From NCBI RefSeq assembly GCF_014646095.1, contig NZ_BMMU01000010.1, forward strand, positions 95,760-159,759: 64,000 nt of DNA, read 5' to 3'. Below, one piece after another: positions 8,252 to 16,842 of this stretch. Source of the stretch: Streptomyces lacrimifluminis. GTDB lineage: Bacteria; Actinomycetota; Actinomycetes; Streptomycetales; Streptomycetaceae. A program made the translations under genes and the position numbers. The notes under the pieces are model-generated. The model was not told where the DNA came from. It made no database searches and saw only the letters and a list, made by a program, of their open reading frames with translations. Positions within the stretch are counted from its first letter, which is position 1; every line of letters begins with the position of its first letter.

Positions 8252-9436
8252 TCACCGCACGGGATGCCCCACAAGCATCACCGGCGCCCCCGCCACCCGA
8301 GTAAGAAACACCGTCGCCGAATGAGGCCCCCGAGGCTTCACCATCTTCCGCAGCTCCTCGGGCTCGACAGCGGACCCCCGCTTCTTCACGGTCAGCACCC
8401 CGACCCCCCGCTCCCGCAGCAAAGCCTTCAACTTCTTCACCCCGAACGGCAGTTGATCGGTGATCTCGTACGCAGCGGCATAGGGCGTGGCCCGCAGCTC
8501 ATCCCCCGTCACATAGGCGATCGTCTCGTCGACAAGCCCCCCGCCGACCTCCTCGGCCACCTCCGCCACCAGATGCGCCCGGATGACGGCACCGTCGGGC
8601 TCGTACAAGTACCGCCCGACCGGACGTACTTGAGGATCAGGCAGCCCCCGCCCGACGAGAACACGCGGCCCAGGCAGCAGAGTTGCCCGAACGACCCCCG
8701 GCTCGGTCCCGAACCACAGCACCGCCTCCTTCACATCCCCGCCGTCCGAGATCCACTCGGCCCCCGCGTCGCCGGGAATCGCCTCGTGCGGCACACCGGG
8801 AGCGATCTTCAGCGCGGCCAGCGGAGCCTTCCGGGCCGCCTCCACGGCCCACGAGAGGGGCGGTGAGTACGCCTCGGGGTCGAAGATCCGCCCGCGCCCC
8901 CCGCGCCGCGCCGGATCGACGAACACCGCGTCGTACGCCGTCGTGTCCACGTCGGTGACATCGGCCTCCCGTACCTCCACCAGGTCCCCGATCCCGAGCG
9001 CCCCGACGTTCGCGCGCGCGACGGCGGCCGTGAGCGGATCCCGGTCCACGGCGAGGACACGGATCCCCGCCCGGGCGAGCGCGAGGGCATCGCCCCCGAT
9101 CCCGCAGCACAGGTCGGCGACGGAGGTCACGCCCAACTCCCTGAACCGGCCCGCCCGGTACGCGGCCACGCTCGCCCGCGTCGACTGCTCGACCCCGTTC
9201 GGCGTGAAGAACATCCGCCCGGCGTCCTCGGCACCGAACTTCGCCACCGCCCGCTGCCGCAGCCGCTCCTGTCCGAGCGCCGCCGAGACCAGTTCGGCGG
9301 GATGGTCGCGGCGCAGCCGGGTGGCGACGGCCAGTTCACGGGCCGGCTCGGCACCGCGCACCTCGTCGAGAAGGGCGCGGCCCTCCGGGGTGAGGAGGGC
9401 GGCGAAGGCGGAGAGGGGTGCGGCGAGGTCGTTCAC
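8252..9436 (-). CDS. Class I SAM-dependent methyltransferase with THUMP-like domain
   Basis: Product of 394 aa. The methyltransferase core is at about residues 95-200, with SAM motif I VADLCCGIGGDALAL, the acidic LAVDRDP and the catalytic-face VDPARRGGRGR. The last 80 residues (ITDQLPFGVKKLKALLRERG, then LTVKKRGSAVEPEELRKM) match the THUMP-like C-terminal domain found in RNA methyltransferase-like proteins. It is a probable rRNA or tRNA base methyltransferase; the target base is unknown. It is convergent with the ECF42 gene and its promoter is shared divergently with the deacetylase at 9527. Confidence 0.85.
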   Translation of the reverse strand: MNDLAAPLSAFAALLTPEGRALLDEVRGAEPARELAVATRLRRDHPAELVSAALGQERLRQRAVAKFGAEDAGRMFFTPNGVEQSTRASVAAYRAGRFRELGVTSVADLCCGIGGDALALARAGIRVLAVDRDPLTAAVARANVGALGIGDLVEVREADVTDVDTTAYDAVFVDPARRGGRGRIFDPEAYSPPLSWAVEAARKAPLAALKIAPGVPHEAIPGDAGAEWISDGGDVKEAVLWFGTEPGVVRATLLPGPRVLVGRGLPDPQVRPVGRYLYEPDGAVIRAHLVAEVAEEVGGGLVDETIAYVTGDELRATPYAAAYEITDQLPFGVKKLKALLRERGVGVLTVKKRGSAVEPEELRKMVKPRGPHSATVFLTRVAGAPVMLVGHPVR

Positions 9437-9526
9437 CGGGTCATTGTGGGCCAGCCGGTGGACGGCGCGCGTCCGGCGGCGGTGTCGGCCGCGTTCCCCG
9501 GTCCCGCCCTGGGAAGATCCGGCACC

Positions 9527-10489
9527 ATGCGATCAGTAGGACAAAAATACAAAAAACGGTCCATGGTTCGTACCGGGATCGCCGCCCTCGCCGCGGCCAT
9601 CCTCGTCTCCAGCTGCGCGGAAGGCGGCACGGAGGGCAATGCGGAAGGCCGTGCGTCGAGCGGCGCCCCGCCGAAGAGCGTCCGTCCCGCCCCCGGCCAG
9701 GAACTGCGCCTCCAGGCACCCCCGGCGCGCGCCCTCGCCGGGTACGCCCAGAAGCTGCGCCGTTCCTACGCGGCCCGAGCGGCCACGGCCAAGCGCTGGG
9801 GCCTGGCCGAGCCCCCGCTGACCGCACCCCCGCCCCCCACCCGCAAACCGAGGCTCACCACCCGTAAGGGCTTCGAGGTGGACGACCACGAGGAACGCGG
9901 CCTGCCGCCCGTCTTCACCACGATCCCGACCCGCCACAAGATCGTCTTCCTCACGATCGACGACGGCGCCGAGAAGGACCCGGCGTTCCTGCGGATGATG
10001 AGCGAACTGAAGATCCCGTACACCGCCTTCCTCAGCGACTACCTGGTCAAGGAGGACTACGGCTACTTCAGGAAGATGCGCGACCGGGGTGTCGTCCTCA
10101 ACAACCACACCCTCCACCACCGTTACCTGCCCGCCCTCTCCTACGAGCGGCAGAAGACCGAGATCTGCGGCATGCAGGACGTGATCAAGAAGCGGTACGG
10201 CACCCGCCCCGCCCTCTTCCGCCCGCCCTACGGCAACTACGACGAGGACAGTCTGCGCGCGGCGAAATCGTGCGGTGTGAAGTACGTCCCGCTGTGGAAC
10301 CAGGAGGTCTTCGCCGACCGCTGGGACTACCGCGAGTGGGACCGGGACATCCACCCCGGCGACATCGTCCTCAGCCACTTCCGGGGCAAGGACGACGGGA
10401 AGGGCACGATGCCCGACATGGTCCGCCGCTTCATGAAGCTCGTCACCGCCAAGGGGTACGCGGTGGCCCGCCTGGAGGACTACCTGTGA
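9527..10489 (+). CDS. Polysaccharide deacetylase lipoprotein (NodB domain), first of a tandem pair
   Basis: Secreted NodB-type carbohydrate esterase of 320 aa. The signal sequence ends in the lipobox LVSSC (about residue 24), predicting a membrane-anchored lipoprotein. The catalytic domain has FLTIDDG (usual TFDDG), the metal-binding NHTLHH and RPPYGNYD, so the Asp-His-His metal triad is kept. It probably removes acetyl groups from peptidoglycan or another surface polymer. ATG 9527 gives the signal peptide; ATG 9563 (MVRTG) is an alternative. Its stop overlaps the start of the next gene, a paralogue. Confidence 0.88.
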   Translation: MRSVGQKYKKRSMVRTGIAALAAAILVSSCAEGGTEGNAEGRASSGAPPKSVRPAPGQELRLQAPPARALAGYAQKLRRSYAARAATAKRWGLAEPPLTAPPPPTRKPRLTTRKGFEVDDHEERGLPPVFTTIPTRHKIVFLTIDDGAEKDPAFLRMMSELKIPYTAFLSDYLVKEDYGYFRKMRDRGVVLNNHTLHHRYLPALSYERQKTEICGMQDVIKKRYGTRPALFRPPYGNYDEDSLRAAKSCGVKYVPLWNQEVFADRWDYREWDRDIHPGDIVLSHFRGKDDGKGTMPDMVRRFMKLVTAKGYAVARLEDYL

Positions 10490-11286
10490 CCGCGCGCCCA
10501 CTGGCCGCCGCCGCACTCGCCGCCGCGCTCCTGGCCGCGACGGCCACCGGCTGCGCCCAGCCCGTGGACCCCCTCGAACGCCTCGGCGGAAAGGCGGCCC
10601 ACGTGGCCGGGCGGACCGCCCGTACGCCCTCCCCGGCCGACGATGCCCACGCGTACCGCCGCTGGGGCCTGCCGTCCCGTGTGCCCCTGGCGCCGCCCCC
10701 GTCCTCCCACCCCAGGATCCGCACGGCGGGCCCCGGCCTCCCACCGGTCGTCCACCGTGTCCCGACCCACGACAAGGTCGTCTTCCTCACCTACGACGAC
10801 GGCGCCGAACGCGACCCCCGGTTCGTCGACCTGGTCCGCGAACTGCGCCTCCCCGTCAGCATGTTCCTCACCGACAGTGTCGTGGGCCCGGGCTACGCCC
10901 ACTTCGCCCGCCTGCGCGAGGTCGGCGCGAACGTCCAGAACCACACCCTCGACCACCAGTCCCTACGGGGCCTGCCGTACGCCGGCCAGCGCGCCGAGAT
11001 CTGCGGCCAGCAGGACAAACTCCGGGAACGCTTCGGCATCCGCCCCCGCCTCTTCCGCCCGCCCTACGGCACCTACGACACGACCACCCTGAGGGCGGCC
11101 GGGGACTGCGGGGTCTCGGCGGTGGTCCTGTGGACCGAGGGGGAGAGCCTCCAGGCGGGTGACATCCTCCTCGTCGGCCCGGACGACGACCTGAACGGCC
11201 CCCCACTGGTCGAGCGGACGGTGAGACTGCTCCGCGAGGTGCAGGAGCGGGGGCTGAGCGTGGGCCGCCTGGAGGACTACCTCTGA
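10486..11286 (+). CDS. Polysaccharide deacetylase, second of a tandem pair
   Basis: A 266-aa paralogue of the preceding protein, starting at a GTG that overlaps its stop by four bases (GTGA), so the pair is translationally coupled. The lipobox-like ATGC near residue 23 suggests a lipoprotein. NodB motifs are FLTYDDGAE, NHTLDH and RPPYGTYD, all metal ligands conserved. Both proteins end in GRLEDYL / ARLEDYL, showing recent tandem duplication. The C-terminal barrel is shorter than in the first copy (after LWTEGE), so substrate or activity may differ. Confidence 0.88.
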   Translation: MTARPLAAAALAAALLAATATGCAQPVDPLERLGGKAAHVAGRTARTPSPADDAHAYRRWGLPSRVPLAPPPSSHPRIRTAGPGLPPVVHRVPTHDKVVFLTYDDGAERDPRFVDLVRELRLPVSMFLTDSVVGPGYAHFARLREVGANVQNHTLDHQSLRGLPYAGQRAEICGQQDKLRERFGIRPRLFRPPYGTYDTTTLRAAGDCGVSAVVLWTEGESLQAGDILLVGPDDDLNGPPLVERTVRLLREVQERGLSVGRLEDYL

Positions 11287-11956
11287 CGTCCGGGGCGGAG
11301 TCGGCCCAGGAACCGGCCGGCGGGGCGACGACCACTTCGGTGTCCGGGTCGTGGCCGATCCGCGGAGGACCGGCGACGATCATGGTGGCCCGGGCCCAGG
11401 GTTGTTCCCGCAGCATGAAGGGCAGTTCATCCAGCAGCCAGTTCGCCACGTGCTCCCGCTGTGCGGGGGAGTCACCGTCGCGGGCGGTCGGCAGGCGCTC
11501 CTGCTCGTCGAGGTCGCCCTGCATCCACACCGAGGCGTCGAGCCACGGGGCGAGCTCCTCGCGGATGACGCCCGTGCCCTCGACCCGGACGACGTCGGCA
11601 CCGGTGGGGACGGTGATCGATCCTGGCCGGCCATGGGCGATCCAGGCGTCGGGGCGGAAGTCCACCGCGGCACCCCGGTACAGGGGGCGCAGGACGTTCT
11701 CGACGAGCACGGTCGCCCAGTCGAAGCAGGCGTGGTTCCAGGCGATGTCGTCGGTGTGCACGACGGCGGAGCCGGGCACGACGTCGCGCAGACGCTCGGC
11801 CAGGGTCGTCCTGCCGGCACCGCCCCGCCCGTCGATCGCGATCACCTGAGGGCGCCCGGTGGCATCGGGCGAGGCGTGGCGCAGCTGCCGGACGGCATCG
11901 AGCAGGGTCACCACCCGATGGCCGACGGCCTCGGTCTCACCTGGTCGCAGACGCAT
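10868..11956 (-). CDS. Uridine kinase-like P-loop protein, C-terminus possibly read-through
   Basis: The first 210 residues resemble the small uridine-kinase-like ATPases of actinomycetes. Features are a Walker A-like GRGGAGRTT near residue 38 (with Arg replacing the invariant Lys), VVHTDDIAWNH, an acidic RVEGTG and PPRIGHDPDTEVVVAPP. Family members normally end soon after the last motif (about 11,310), yet this frame continues about 150 more residues, antisense to the second deacetylase, to 10,868. That tail is Pro/Arg-rich and looks non-functional; a stop seems lost, or a one-base shift would reach TAG near 11,275. Start ATG 11956 is preferred because the upstream in-frame ATG lies across the CIRCE elements. 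Confidence 0.6.
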   Translation of the reverse strand: MRLRPGETEAVGHRVVTLLDAVRQLRHASPDATGRPQVIAIDGRGGAGRTTLAERLRDVVPGSAVVHTDDIAWNHACFDWATVLVENVLRPLYRGAAVDFRPDAWIAHGRPGSITVPTGADVVRVEGTGVIREELAPWLDASVWMQGDLDEQERLPTARDGDSPAQREHVANWLLDELPFMLREQPWARATMIVAGPPRIGHDPDTEVVVAPPAGSWADSAPDVRGSPPGGPRSAPAPAPRGAVSPSARPVGGRSGRRPGRRGGCHPPGGSPPRSTGPPPRPRSPRPPSGWSCRRCRRAGGRGGGGCRSVPGVCPAGRRSRRAGRRTAGPVGTGGRGCGSGRSRRPRAGGRSGRSPGPRHCR

Positions 11957-11994
11957 CGACACCCTGCCTCCACCCCACGCAACCGACGACGGGA

Positions 11995-12021
11995 TTGGCA
12001 CTCCGCTTGACCGAGTGCTAA
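11995..12021. promoter_or_regulatory. CIRCE element 1 (HrcA operator)
   Basis: TTGGCACTC-N9-GAGTGCTAA, a one-mismatch form of the CIRCE consensus inverted repeat. HrcA binds CIRCE and represses chaperonin genes at normal temperature. It overlaps the putative -35 of the groES promoter and lies close to the divergent uridine-kinase-like gene. Confidence 0.9.
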
Positions 12022-12034
12022 TCGCAGTCATAGT
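12007..12034 (+). promoter_or_regulatory. groES-groEL1 promoter
   Basis: TTGACC at 12007-12012 and CATAGT at 12029-12034 form a -35/-10 pair with a 16-base spacer, flanked by two CIRCE elements. The -35 lies inside CIRCE 1, so HrcA binding would exclude RNA polymerase. Confidence 0.7.
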
Positions 12035-12042
12035 CTCTGGTC

Positions 12043-12067
12043 TGGCACTCCCCACTGGAGAGTGCCA
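12043..12067. promoter_or_regulatory. CIRCE element 2 (HrcA operator)
   Basis: TGGCACTC-N9-GAGTGCCA is a perfect inverted repeat of the CIRCE type, just downstream of the predicted -10. Tandem CIRCE copies before groES-groEL are typical of Streptomyces. Confidence 0.92.
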
Positions 12068-12165
12068 ATAGCGACGGGCAGGTCCGGCACCCGCGACGAC
12101 GGATCGACCTGGTCGCCACCTCAGACAGTTAACCCCGTGAGATCTCCGAAGGGGGAGGTCGGATC

Positions 12166-12474
12166 GTGACGACCACCAGCTCCAAGGTTGCCATCAAGCC
12201 GCTCGAGGACCGCATTGTGGTCCAGCCGCTCGAAGCCGAGCAGACCACGGCCTCTGGCCTGGTCATTCCGGACACGGCCAAGGAGAAGCCCCAGGAGGGC
12301 GTTGTCCTGGCTGTTGGCCCGGGCCGCTTCGAGAACGGCGAGCGGCTTCCGCTCGACGTGAAGACCGGCGACATCGTGCTGTACAGCAAGTACGGCGGCA
12401 CCGAGGTGAAGTACAACGGCGAGGAGTACCTCGTCCTCTCGGCTCGCGACGTGCTCGCGATCGTAGAGAAGTAA
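12166..12474 (+). CDS. groES: Co-chaperonin GroES (Cpn10)
   Basis: A 102-aa lid subunit of the chaperonin; a heptamer caps GroEL and closes the folding chamber. The sequence has the family core KPLEDRIVVQ, the mobile loop around EAEQTTASGLVIPDTAKEKP, and GDIVLYSKYGGTEVK. Length is as expected. It starts at GTG 12166 and is followed after 121 bases by groEL1 in the same direction. It is controlled by two CIRCE elements, hence by HrcA and heat. Confidence 0.98.
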   Translation: MTTTSSKVAIKPLEDRIVVQPLEAEQTTASGLVIPDTAKEKPQEGVVLAVGPGRFENGERLPLDVKTGDIVLYSKYGGTEVKYNGEEYLVLSARDVLAIVEK

Positions 12475-12595
12475 TTCACCCGGTATTACCAGCATTGCAG
12501 TGAACTGCGCCCCTGGCCCCCGCGACTCTCAACAAGCCGGGTGCTGGGGGCGCGGTTCGTTCACCCAAGTTTTCCGAGAGGGCTGAACCGCTCCT

Positions 12596-14221
12596 ATGGC
12601 GAAGATCCTGAAGTTCGACGAGGACGCCCGTCGCGCCCTTGAGCGCGGCGTCAACAAGCTTGCCGACACGGTCAAGGTGACGATCGGCCCCAAGGGCCGC
12701 AACGTCGTCATCGACAAGAAGTTCGGCGCTCCCACCATCACCAACGACGGCGTCACCATCGCCCGCGAGGTCGAGCTCGACGACCCGTACGAGAACCTCG
12801 GCGCCCAGCTGGTGAAGGAGGTGGCGACCAAGACCAACGACATCGCGGGTGACGGTACGACCACCGCCACCGTGCTGGCCCAGGCGCTCGTCCGCGAGGG
12901 CCTGAAGAACGTCGCCGCCGGCGCCTCCCCGGCCGCCCTGAAGAAGGGCATCGACGCGGCGGTCAAGGCTGTGTCCGAGGAGCTCCTCGCGACCGCCCGC
13001 CCGATCGAGGAGAAGTCCGACATCGCCGCCGTGGCCGCGCTCTCCGCGCAGGACACGCAGGTCGGCGAGCTCATCGCCGAGGCGATGGACAAGGTCGGCA
13101 AGGACGGTGTCATCACCGTCGAGGAGTCCAACACCTTCGGCCTGGAGCTCGACTTCACCGAGGGCATGGCCTTCGACAAGGGCTACCTTTCCCCCTACAT
13201 GGTGTCCGACCAGGAGCGTATGGAGGCCGTCCTCGACGACCCGTACATCCTGATCCACCAGGGCAAGATCGCCTCCATCCAGGACCTGCTGCCGCTGCTG
13301 GAGAAGGTCATCCAGACCAACTCCTCCAAGCCGCTGCTGATCATCGCCGAGGACGTCGAGGGCGAGGCCCTGTCGACCCTGGTCGTGAACAAGATCCGCG
13401 GCACCTTCAACGCGGTCGCGGTCAAGGCCCCCGGCTTCGGTGACCGCCGCAAGGCGATGCTCGGCGACATGGCCGCGCTCACCGGCGCCGAGGTCATCGC
13501 CGAGGAGGTCGGCCTCAAGCTCGACCAGGTCGGTCTCGACGTGCTGGGCACCGCCCGCCGCGTCACCATCTCGAAGGACGACACGGTCATCGTCGACGGC
13601 GGTGGCGACAAGGGCGCAGTGGCCGGCCGCGTCAACCAGATCAAGGCCGAGATCGAGAACACGGACTCCGACTGGGACCGCGAGAAGCTCCAGGAGCGCC
13701 TCGCGAAGCTGGCCGGCGGCGTGTGCGTGATCAAGGTCGGCGCCGCCACCGAGGTGGAGCTGAAGGAGAAGAAGCACCGTCTCGAGGACGCCATCTCCGC
13801 GACCCGCGCCGCGGTCGAAGAGGGCATCGTCTCCGGTGGTGGCTCCGCGCTCGTCCACGCCGTGAAGGTCCTCGAGGGCAACCTCGGCAAGACCGGCGAC
13901 GAGGCGACGGGTGTCGCGGTCGTCCGCAAGGCCGCCGTCGAGCCGCTGCGCTGGATCGCCGAGAACGCCGGCCTGGAGGGTTACGTCATCACCTCCAAGG
14001 TCGCCGAGCTCGACAAGGGCCAGGGCTTCAACGCCGCGACCGGCGAGTACGGCGACCTGGTCAAGCAGGGCGTCATCGACCCGGTCAAGGTCACCCGCTC
14101 CGCCCTGGAGAACGCGGCCTCGATCGCCTCCCTCCTCCTCACGACCGAGACCCTGGTCGTCGAGAAGAAGGAAGAGGAAGAGCCGGCCGCCGGGGGCCAC
14201 GGCCACGGCCACTCCCACTGA
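12596..14221 (+). CDS. groEL1: Chaperonin GroEL1 (Cpn60)
   Basis: A 541-aa ATP-dependent folding chaperonin. The conserved TIGPKGRNV, the nucleotide-binding GDGTTTATVLAQ, and the equatorial VSGGGSALVHA are present. The C-terminus ends in a His-rich GGHGHGHSH tail rather than the GGM tail of canonical GroEL; this is the actinobacterial GroEL1 hallmark of the copy linked to groES. A second groEL elsewhere is expected in the genome. The operon ends at a strong terminator (14245-14279). Confidence 0.97.
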   Translation: MAKILKFDEDARRALERGVNKLADTVKVTIGPKGRNVVIDKKFGAPTITNDGVTIAREVELDDPYENLGAQLVKEVATKTNDIAGDGTTTATVLAQALVREGLKNVAAGASPAALKKGIDAAVKAVSEELLATARPIEEKSDIAAVAALSAQDTQVGELIAEAMDKVGKDGVITVEESNTFGLELDFTEGMAFDKGYLSPYMVSDQERMEAVLDDPYILIHQGKIASIQDLLPLLEKVIQTNSSKPLLIIAEDVEGEALSTLVVNKIRGTFNAVAVKAPGFGDRRKAMLGDMAALTGAEVIAEEVGLKLDQVGLDVLGTARRVTISKDDTVIVDGGGDKGAVAGRVNQIKAEIENTDSDWDREKLQERLAKLAGGVCVIKVGAATEVELKEKKHRLEDAISATRAAVEEGIVSGGGSALVHAVKVLEGNLGKTGDEATGVAVVRKAAVEPLRWIAENAGLEGYVITSKVAELDKGQGFNAATGEYGDLVKQGVIDPVKVTRSALENAASIASLLLTTETLVVEKKEEEEPAAGGHGHGHSH

Positions 14222-14244
14222 GCCAACAGCTCACGCAGCACGAA

Positions 14245-14279
14245 GAAACCCCCCGTTCCTGGCTGGAACGGGGGGTTTC
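14245..14279 (+). terminator. groES-groEL1 intrinsic terminator
   Basis: Exact 15-base arms (GAAACCCCCCGTTCC and complement) around the loop TGGCT, ending in GTTTCTCCC. The symmetric stem could also stop the converging gene whose coding end is at 14340. Confidence 0.9.
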
Positions 14280-14339
14280 TCCCTTCGCGGGCGGTCAGTG
14301 GTCCCCGTACGCACGCACCCCAAGCCTCGCTCTACCGCT

Positions 14340-15047
14340 CTACTGCTCCAACGAGTCCAGCGCCCCTAGCTGCCCCATCAGCCCCAGCCGGTCGTACTCC
14401 CACCAGCCCTCGACGATCTTCCCGTCCGAGTCGAACCGGTGGATGGTCGTGCCGGTCATCGAGGCCTTCCTGCCGCTGCTGGGAATCCCCATGAAGTCGC
14501 CCCGCTGGGTTCCGTTCCACGTCCAGCGGGTGCAGACCCGGTCGCCCTGGGCGATCTGCTCGTGCACGGTGAACGCGAAGTCGAAGCCCGCGCGCCACAT
14601 CTGCATCTCGCGCCGGGCCGCGTCCAGCCCGACGACATCCTGCTCGTTGGACGGGTCGTGGTCGTGGTAGCTCTCCACGAACAGGTCGTTGAGCGGGGGC
14701 AGTTCACCCCGGGTGGCGATCATTTCGAAGAACCGCCGCGAGGAGTCCGCGCACAACTGCTCGTCCCGCACCACGTCCAGATCCGTGAACGTCGGCATCT
14801 CGTCGCACAGGGCGACCATCTCCCGGAAGATCCTGTCGGTCTCGGGAAGGTTCGAGTTCCGCATCGCCTCCTCGTACGACGGGAACTCCACGATCTCGAC
14901 GAAGTGCGACGAGTCCGAGAGATCCTTGCCGACCAGCGTGTGCGTCGCGCTCCGCTTCCCTCTGGTCTGTTCGACCCAGGTGTCCATCAGTCGGTTCATC
15001 TCGTCGAACCGACTGGTTCTGCAGTCAATCAGCTGTACGAATGTCAT
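14340..15047 (-). CDS. SnoaL-like ester-cyclase-type protein with N-terminal dimeric alpha-beta domain
   Basis: A 235-aa soluble protein with two apparent modules. The first 100 residues (FVQLIDCRTSRFDEMNRLMD, SSHFVEIVEFPSYEEAMRNS) look like a dimeric alpha-beta barrel/monooxygenase-type fold. The second (SYHDHDPS, WRAGFDFAFTVHEQIAQGDRV, GTTIHRFDSDGKIVEGWWEYD) is SnoaL-like, as in polyketide cyclases and ester cyclases. The substrate is unknown and nothing nearby suggests a polyketide pathway. ATG 15047 is preferred over 15089 because homology begins at MTFVQLIDC. Confidence 0.75.
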   Translation of the reverse strand: MTFVQLIDCRTSRFDEMNRLMDTWVEQTRGKRSATHTLVGKDLSDSSHFVEIVEFPSYEEAMRNSNLPETDRIFREMVALCDEMPTFTDLDVVRDEQLCADSSRRFFEMIATRGELPPLNDLFVESYHDHDPSNEQDVVGLDAARREMQMWRAGFDFAFTVHEQIAQGDRVCTRWTWNGTQRGDFMGIPSSGRKASMTGTTIHRFDSDGKIVEGWWEYDRLGLMGQLGALDSLEQ

Positions 15048-15152
15048 GGCGCCGCCTCCGGCCCCCCTGGGTCCGGTACCTCTCTCCATACTCCCACCGG
15101 AGTCGCGGCACCACCTCCTGCACCGAAACCGGTACCAAGACCGGTAAAGGTG

Positions 15153-15926
15153 TCACTGAGGTCCGTACTTCCGCCCCGTCTTCGACGAGATCCCGCCCAG
15201 CAGCGCCCTGGGCGTCACCTTCACCACCCCCATCAGCGCCTTGTATCGCGGGTCCGGGATCGACAGCGACTTGCCCCGGGCCAGATCGGCGAGCGCCGCC
15301 GCGACCAGCTTGTCCGCGTCCAGCCACATCCAGTTCGGGATGTTGTCGGTCCCCATCCCGGCCCGCTCGTGGAACTCCGTACGCACGAAACCGGGAGCCA
15401 GCGCCATCAGCCGCACCCCGCTCCCGGCCAGGTCCTTCGCCGCACCCTGCGTGAACTGCACGACCCACGCCTTCGACGCCCCGTACGTACCCCGCGGCAC
15501 GAAGGCGGCGACCGACGCCACATTGACGACACCCCCGCGCCCTCGCTCCCGCATGGCCTCGGCCGCCGCGCTGGTCAGCCGCAGCACCGCCTCGCAGTGC
15601 ACCTTGAGCATCCTCAGCTCGTCCGCCATCGACACGTCGAGATAGCGGCCCTTGTTGCCGAAGCCGGCGTTGTTGACCAGCAGGTCAACGGGGTTCTTGC
15701 GGTCGCCGAGGCGATCGGCGACCGCCTCGATGCCGGCGTCCGTAGCGAGGTCGGCGCTCAGCACCTCCGCCTCGATACCGTGCCGGTCGTGCAGTTCGGT
15801 CGCCTGCTCGCCGAGCCGCTTGGCATCGCGCGCCACCAGGACGAGGTTGTGGCCGTCGGCCGCCAGCCGCCGCGCGAACGCGGCGCCGATTCCCGCGGTC
15901 GATCCCGTAATCAGAGCCGTTGTCAT
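15153..15926 (-). CDS. Short-chain dehydrogenase/reductase
   Basis: A 257-aa classical SDR oxidoreductase. The N-terminal cofactor motif TGSTAGIGAAFA (TGxxxGxG), NNAG at about residue 90, the catalytic Ser in NVASVAAFV and YGASK (Tyr and Lys of YxxxK) are all present. Basic residues after the second strand (ARDAKRL) suggest NADP(H). The C-terminus (DADKLVAAALADLARGK) resembles DltE/SDR family proteins. The substrate cannot be deduced. It is a single gene, likely sharing direction but not promoter with the downstream cyclase-like gene. Confidence 0.88.
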   Translation of the reverse strand: MTTALITGSTAGIGAAFARRLAADGHNLVLVARDAKRLGEQATELHDRHGIEAEVLSADLATDAGIEAVADRLGDRKNPVDLLVNNAGFGNKGRYLDVSMADELRMLKVHCEAVLRLTSAAAEAMRERGRGGVVNVASVAAFVPRGTYGASKAWVVQFTQGAAKDLAGSGVRLMALAPGFVRTEFHERAGMGTDNIPNWMWLDADKLVAAALADLARGKSLSIPDPRYKALMGVVKVTPRALLGGISSKTGRKYGPQ

Positions 15927-16049
15927 GGCGCAAGATTAGTGACCCCGACCGTGCTCGTCCGCCCCCCTGCACGCTCCCTCCCGATCGTGAAGTCCCCGCG
16001 CGGGGCCCCTGACGTAATCCCTTGTCAGCAGCCGCGCCGCCCGCGCGCG

Positions 16050-16712
16050 TCAGCCGTACTTCTTCACATACTCGCGAACCGCCGTCGCCGCCTCCGAATG
16101 CAGCGCCGCACCAGCCGTGAGCAGCCGGGGCAGCAGTGCCCGCTCGGTCGTCAGAGCCCGGAAGTACAGGGCGACCGTCACGTCGTGGTCCGGCCGGTGC
16201 ACGATGTCGACCGGGTCGCCCGCCCGTATCTCACCCGGCTCGATCACCCGCAGATAGGCGCCCGGCGCACCCCGCTCCGTGAACCGTTTCACCCACCTTT
16301 TCTCACCCAGATGGCCCTGAAACGTCACACAGGGGATACGCCCGCTGGTGACCTCCAGGACCACCTCGGGCCCGATCCGCCAGCGCTCGCCGATCAGCGC
16401 ACCGGACACGTCCAGCCCCCGGGTCGTGACGTTCTCGCCGAACATCCCGTCGCTCAGCGGGCGGCCCAACTCGCGCTCCCACTCGTCGAGATCCTCGCGC
16501 GCGACCGCGTACACCGCCTGTTCGTCACCGCCGTGGTGCTCCTTCGAGCACACCGTGTCCCCGGCCAGACCGCTGCCGCCGATCCCCTTGGGCCCGGGCG
16601 CGGCCACCCGCACCGGTCCGTCCACGGGCCGCTTGTCGATGGCGGTGCCCTGCGGATGATCCGTGTACGGCACGGACTGCGCACGGCCCACGTTCACGGA
16701 CAACACCTTCAT
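16050..16712 (-). CDS. MOSC domain protein (YiiM type)
   Basis: A 220-aa MOSC-domain protein; the family delivers or handles sulfur or molybdenum-cofactor ligands, and YiiM-type members reduce N-hydroxylated compounds. It has the conserved HGGDEQAVYAVAREDLDEWE, FGENVTTRGLD and the Cys in GRIPCVTFQGHLGEK. Start is taken at ATG 16712 (MKVLSVNVG); the upstream in-frame starts at 16790 and 16736 overlap the divergent promoter region. A LysR regulator gene diverges 130 bp away and may control it. Confidence 0.85.
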   Translation of the reverse strand: MKVLSVNVGRAQSVPYTDHPQGTAIDKRPVDGPVRVAAPGPKGIGGSGLAGDTVCSKEHHGGDEQAVYAVAREDLDEWERELGRPLSDGMFGENVTTRGLDVSGALIGERWRIGPEVVLEVTSGRIPCVTFQGHLGEKRWVKRFTERGAPGAYLRVIEPGEIRAGDPVDIVHRPDHDVTVALYFRALTTERALLPRLLTAGAALHSEAATAVREYVKKYG

Positions 16713-16842
16713 CACGCCACTCGCCCCCGCACTCATCACTTCGACACCACATCCATGACCACGACCACACGCTAAGTCACTCTTGCCCAAAGTGTCGACG
16801 CATTATTCGCCACTGTCTCCAAGGTTCACTTATGATCGAAAA

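Noticed and set aside
11957..12055. Earlier start for the uridine-kinase-like gene
   Set aside because: These codons would cover CIRCE element 1, the groES promoter and part of CIRCE element 2.
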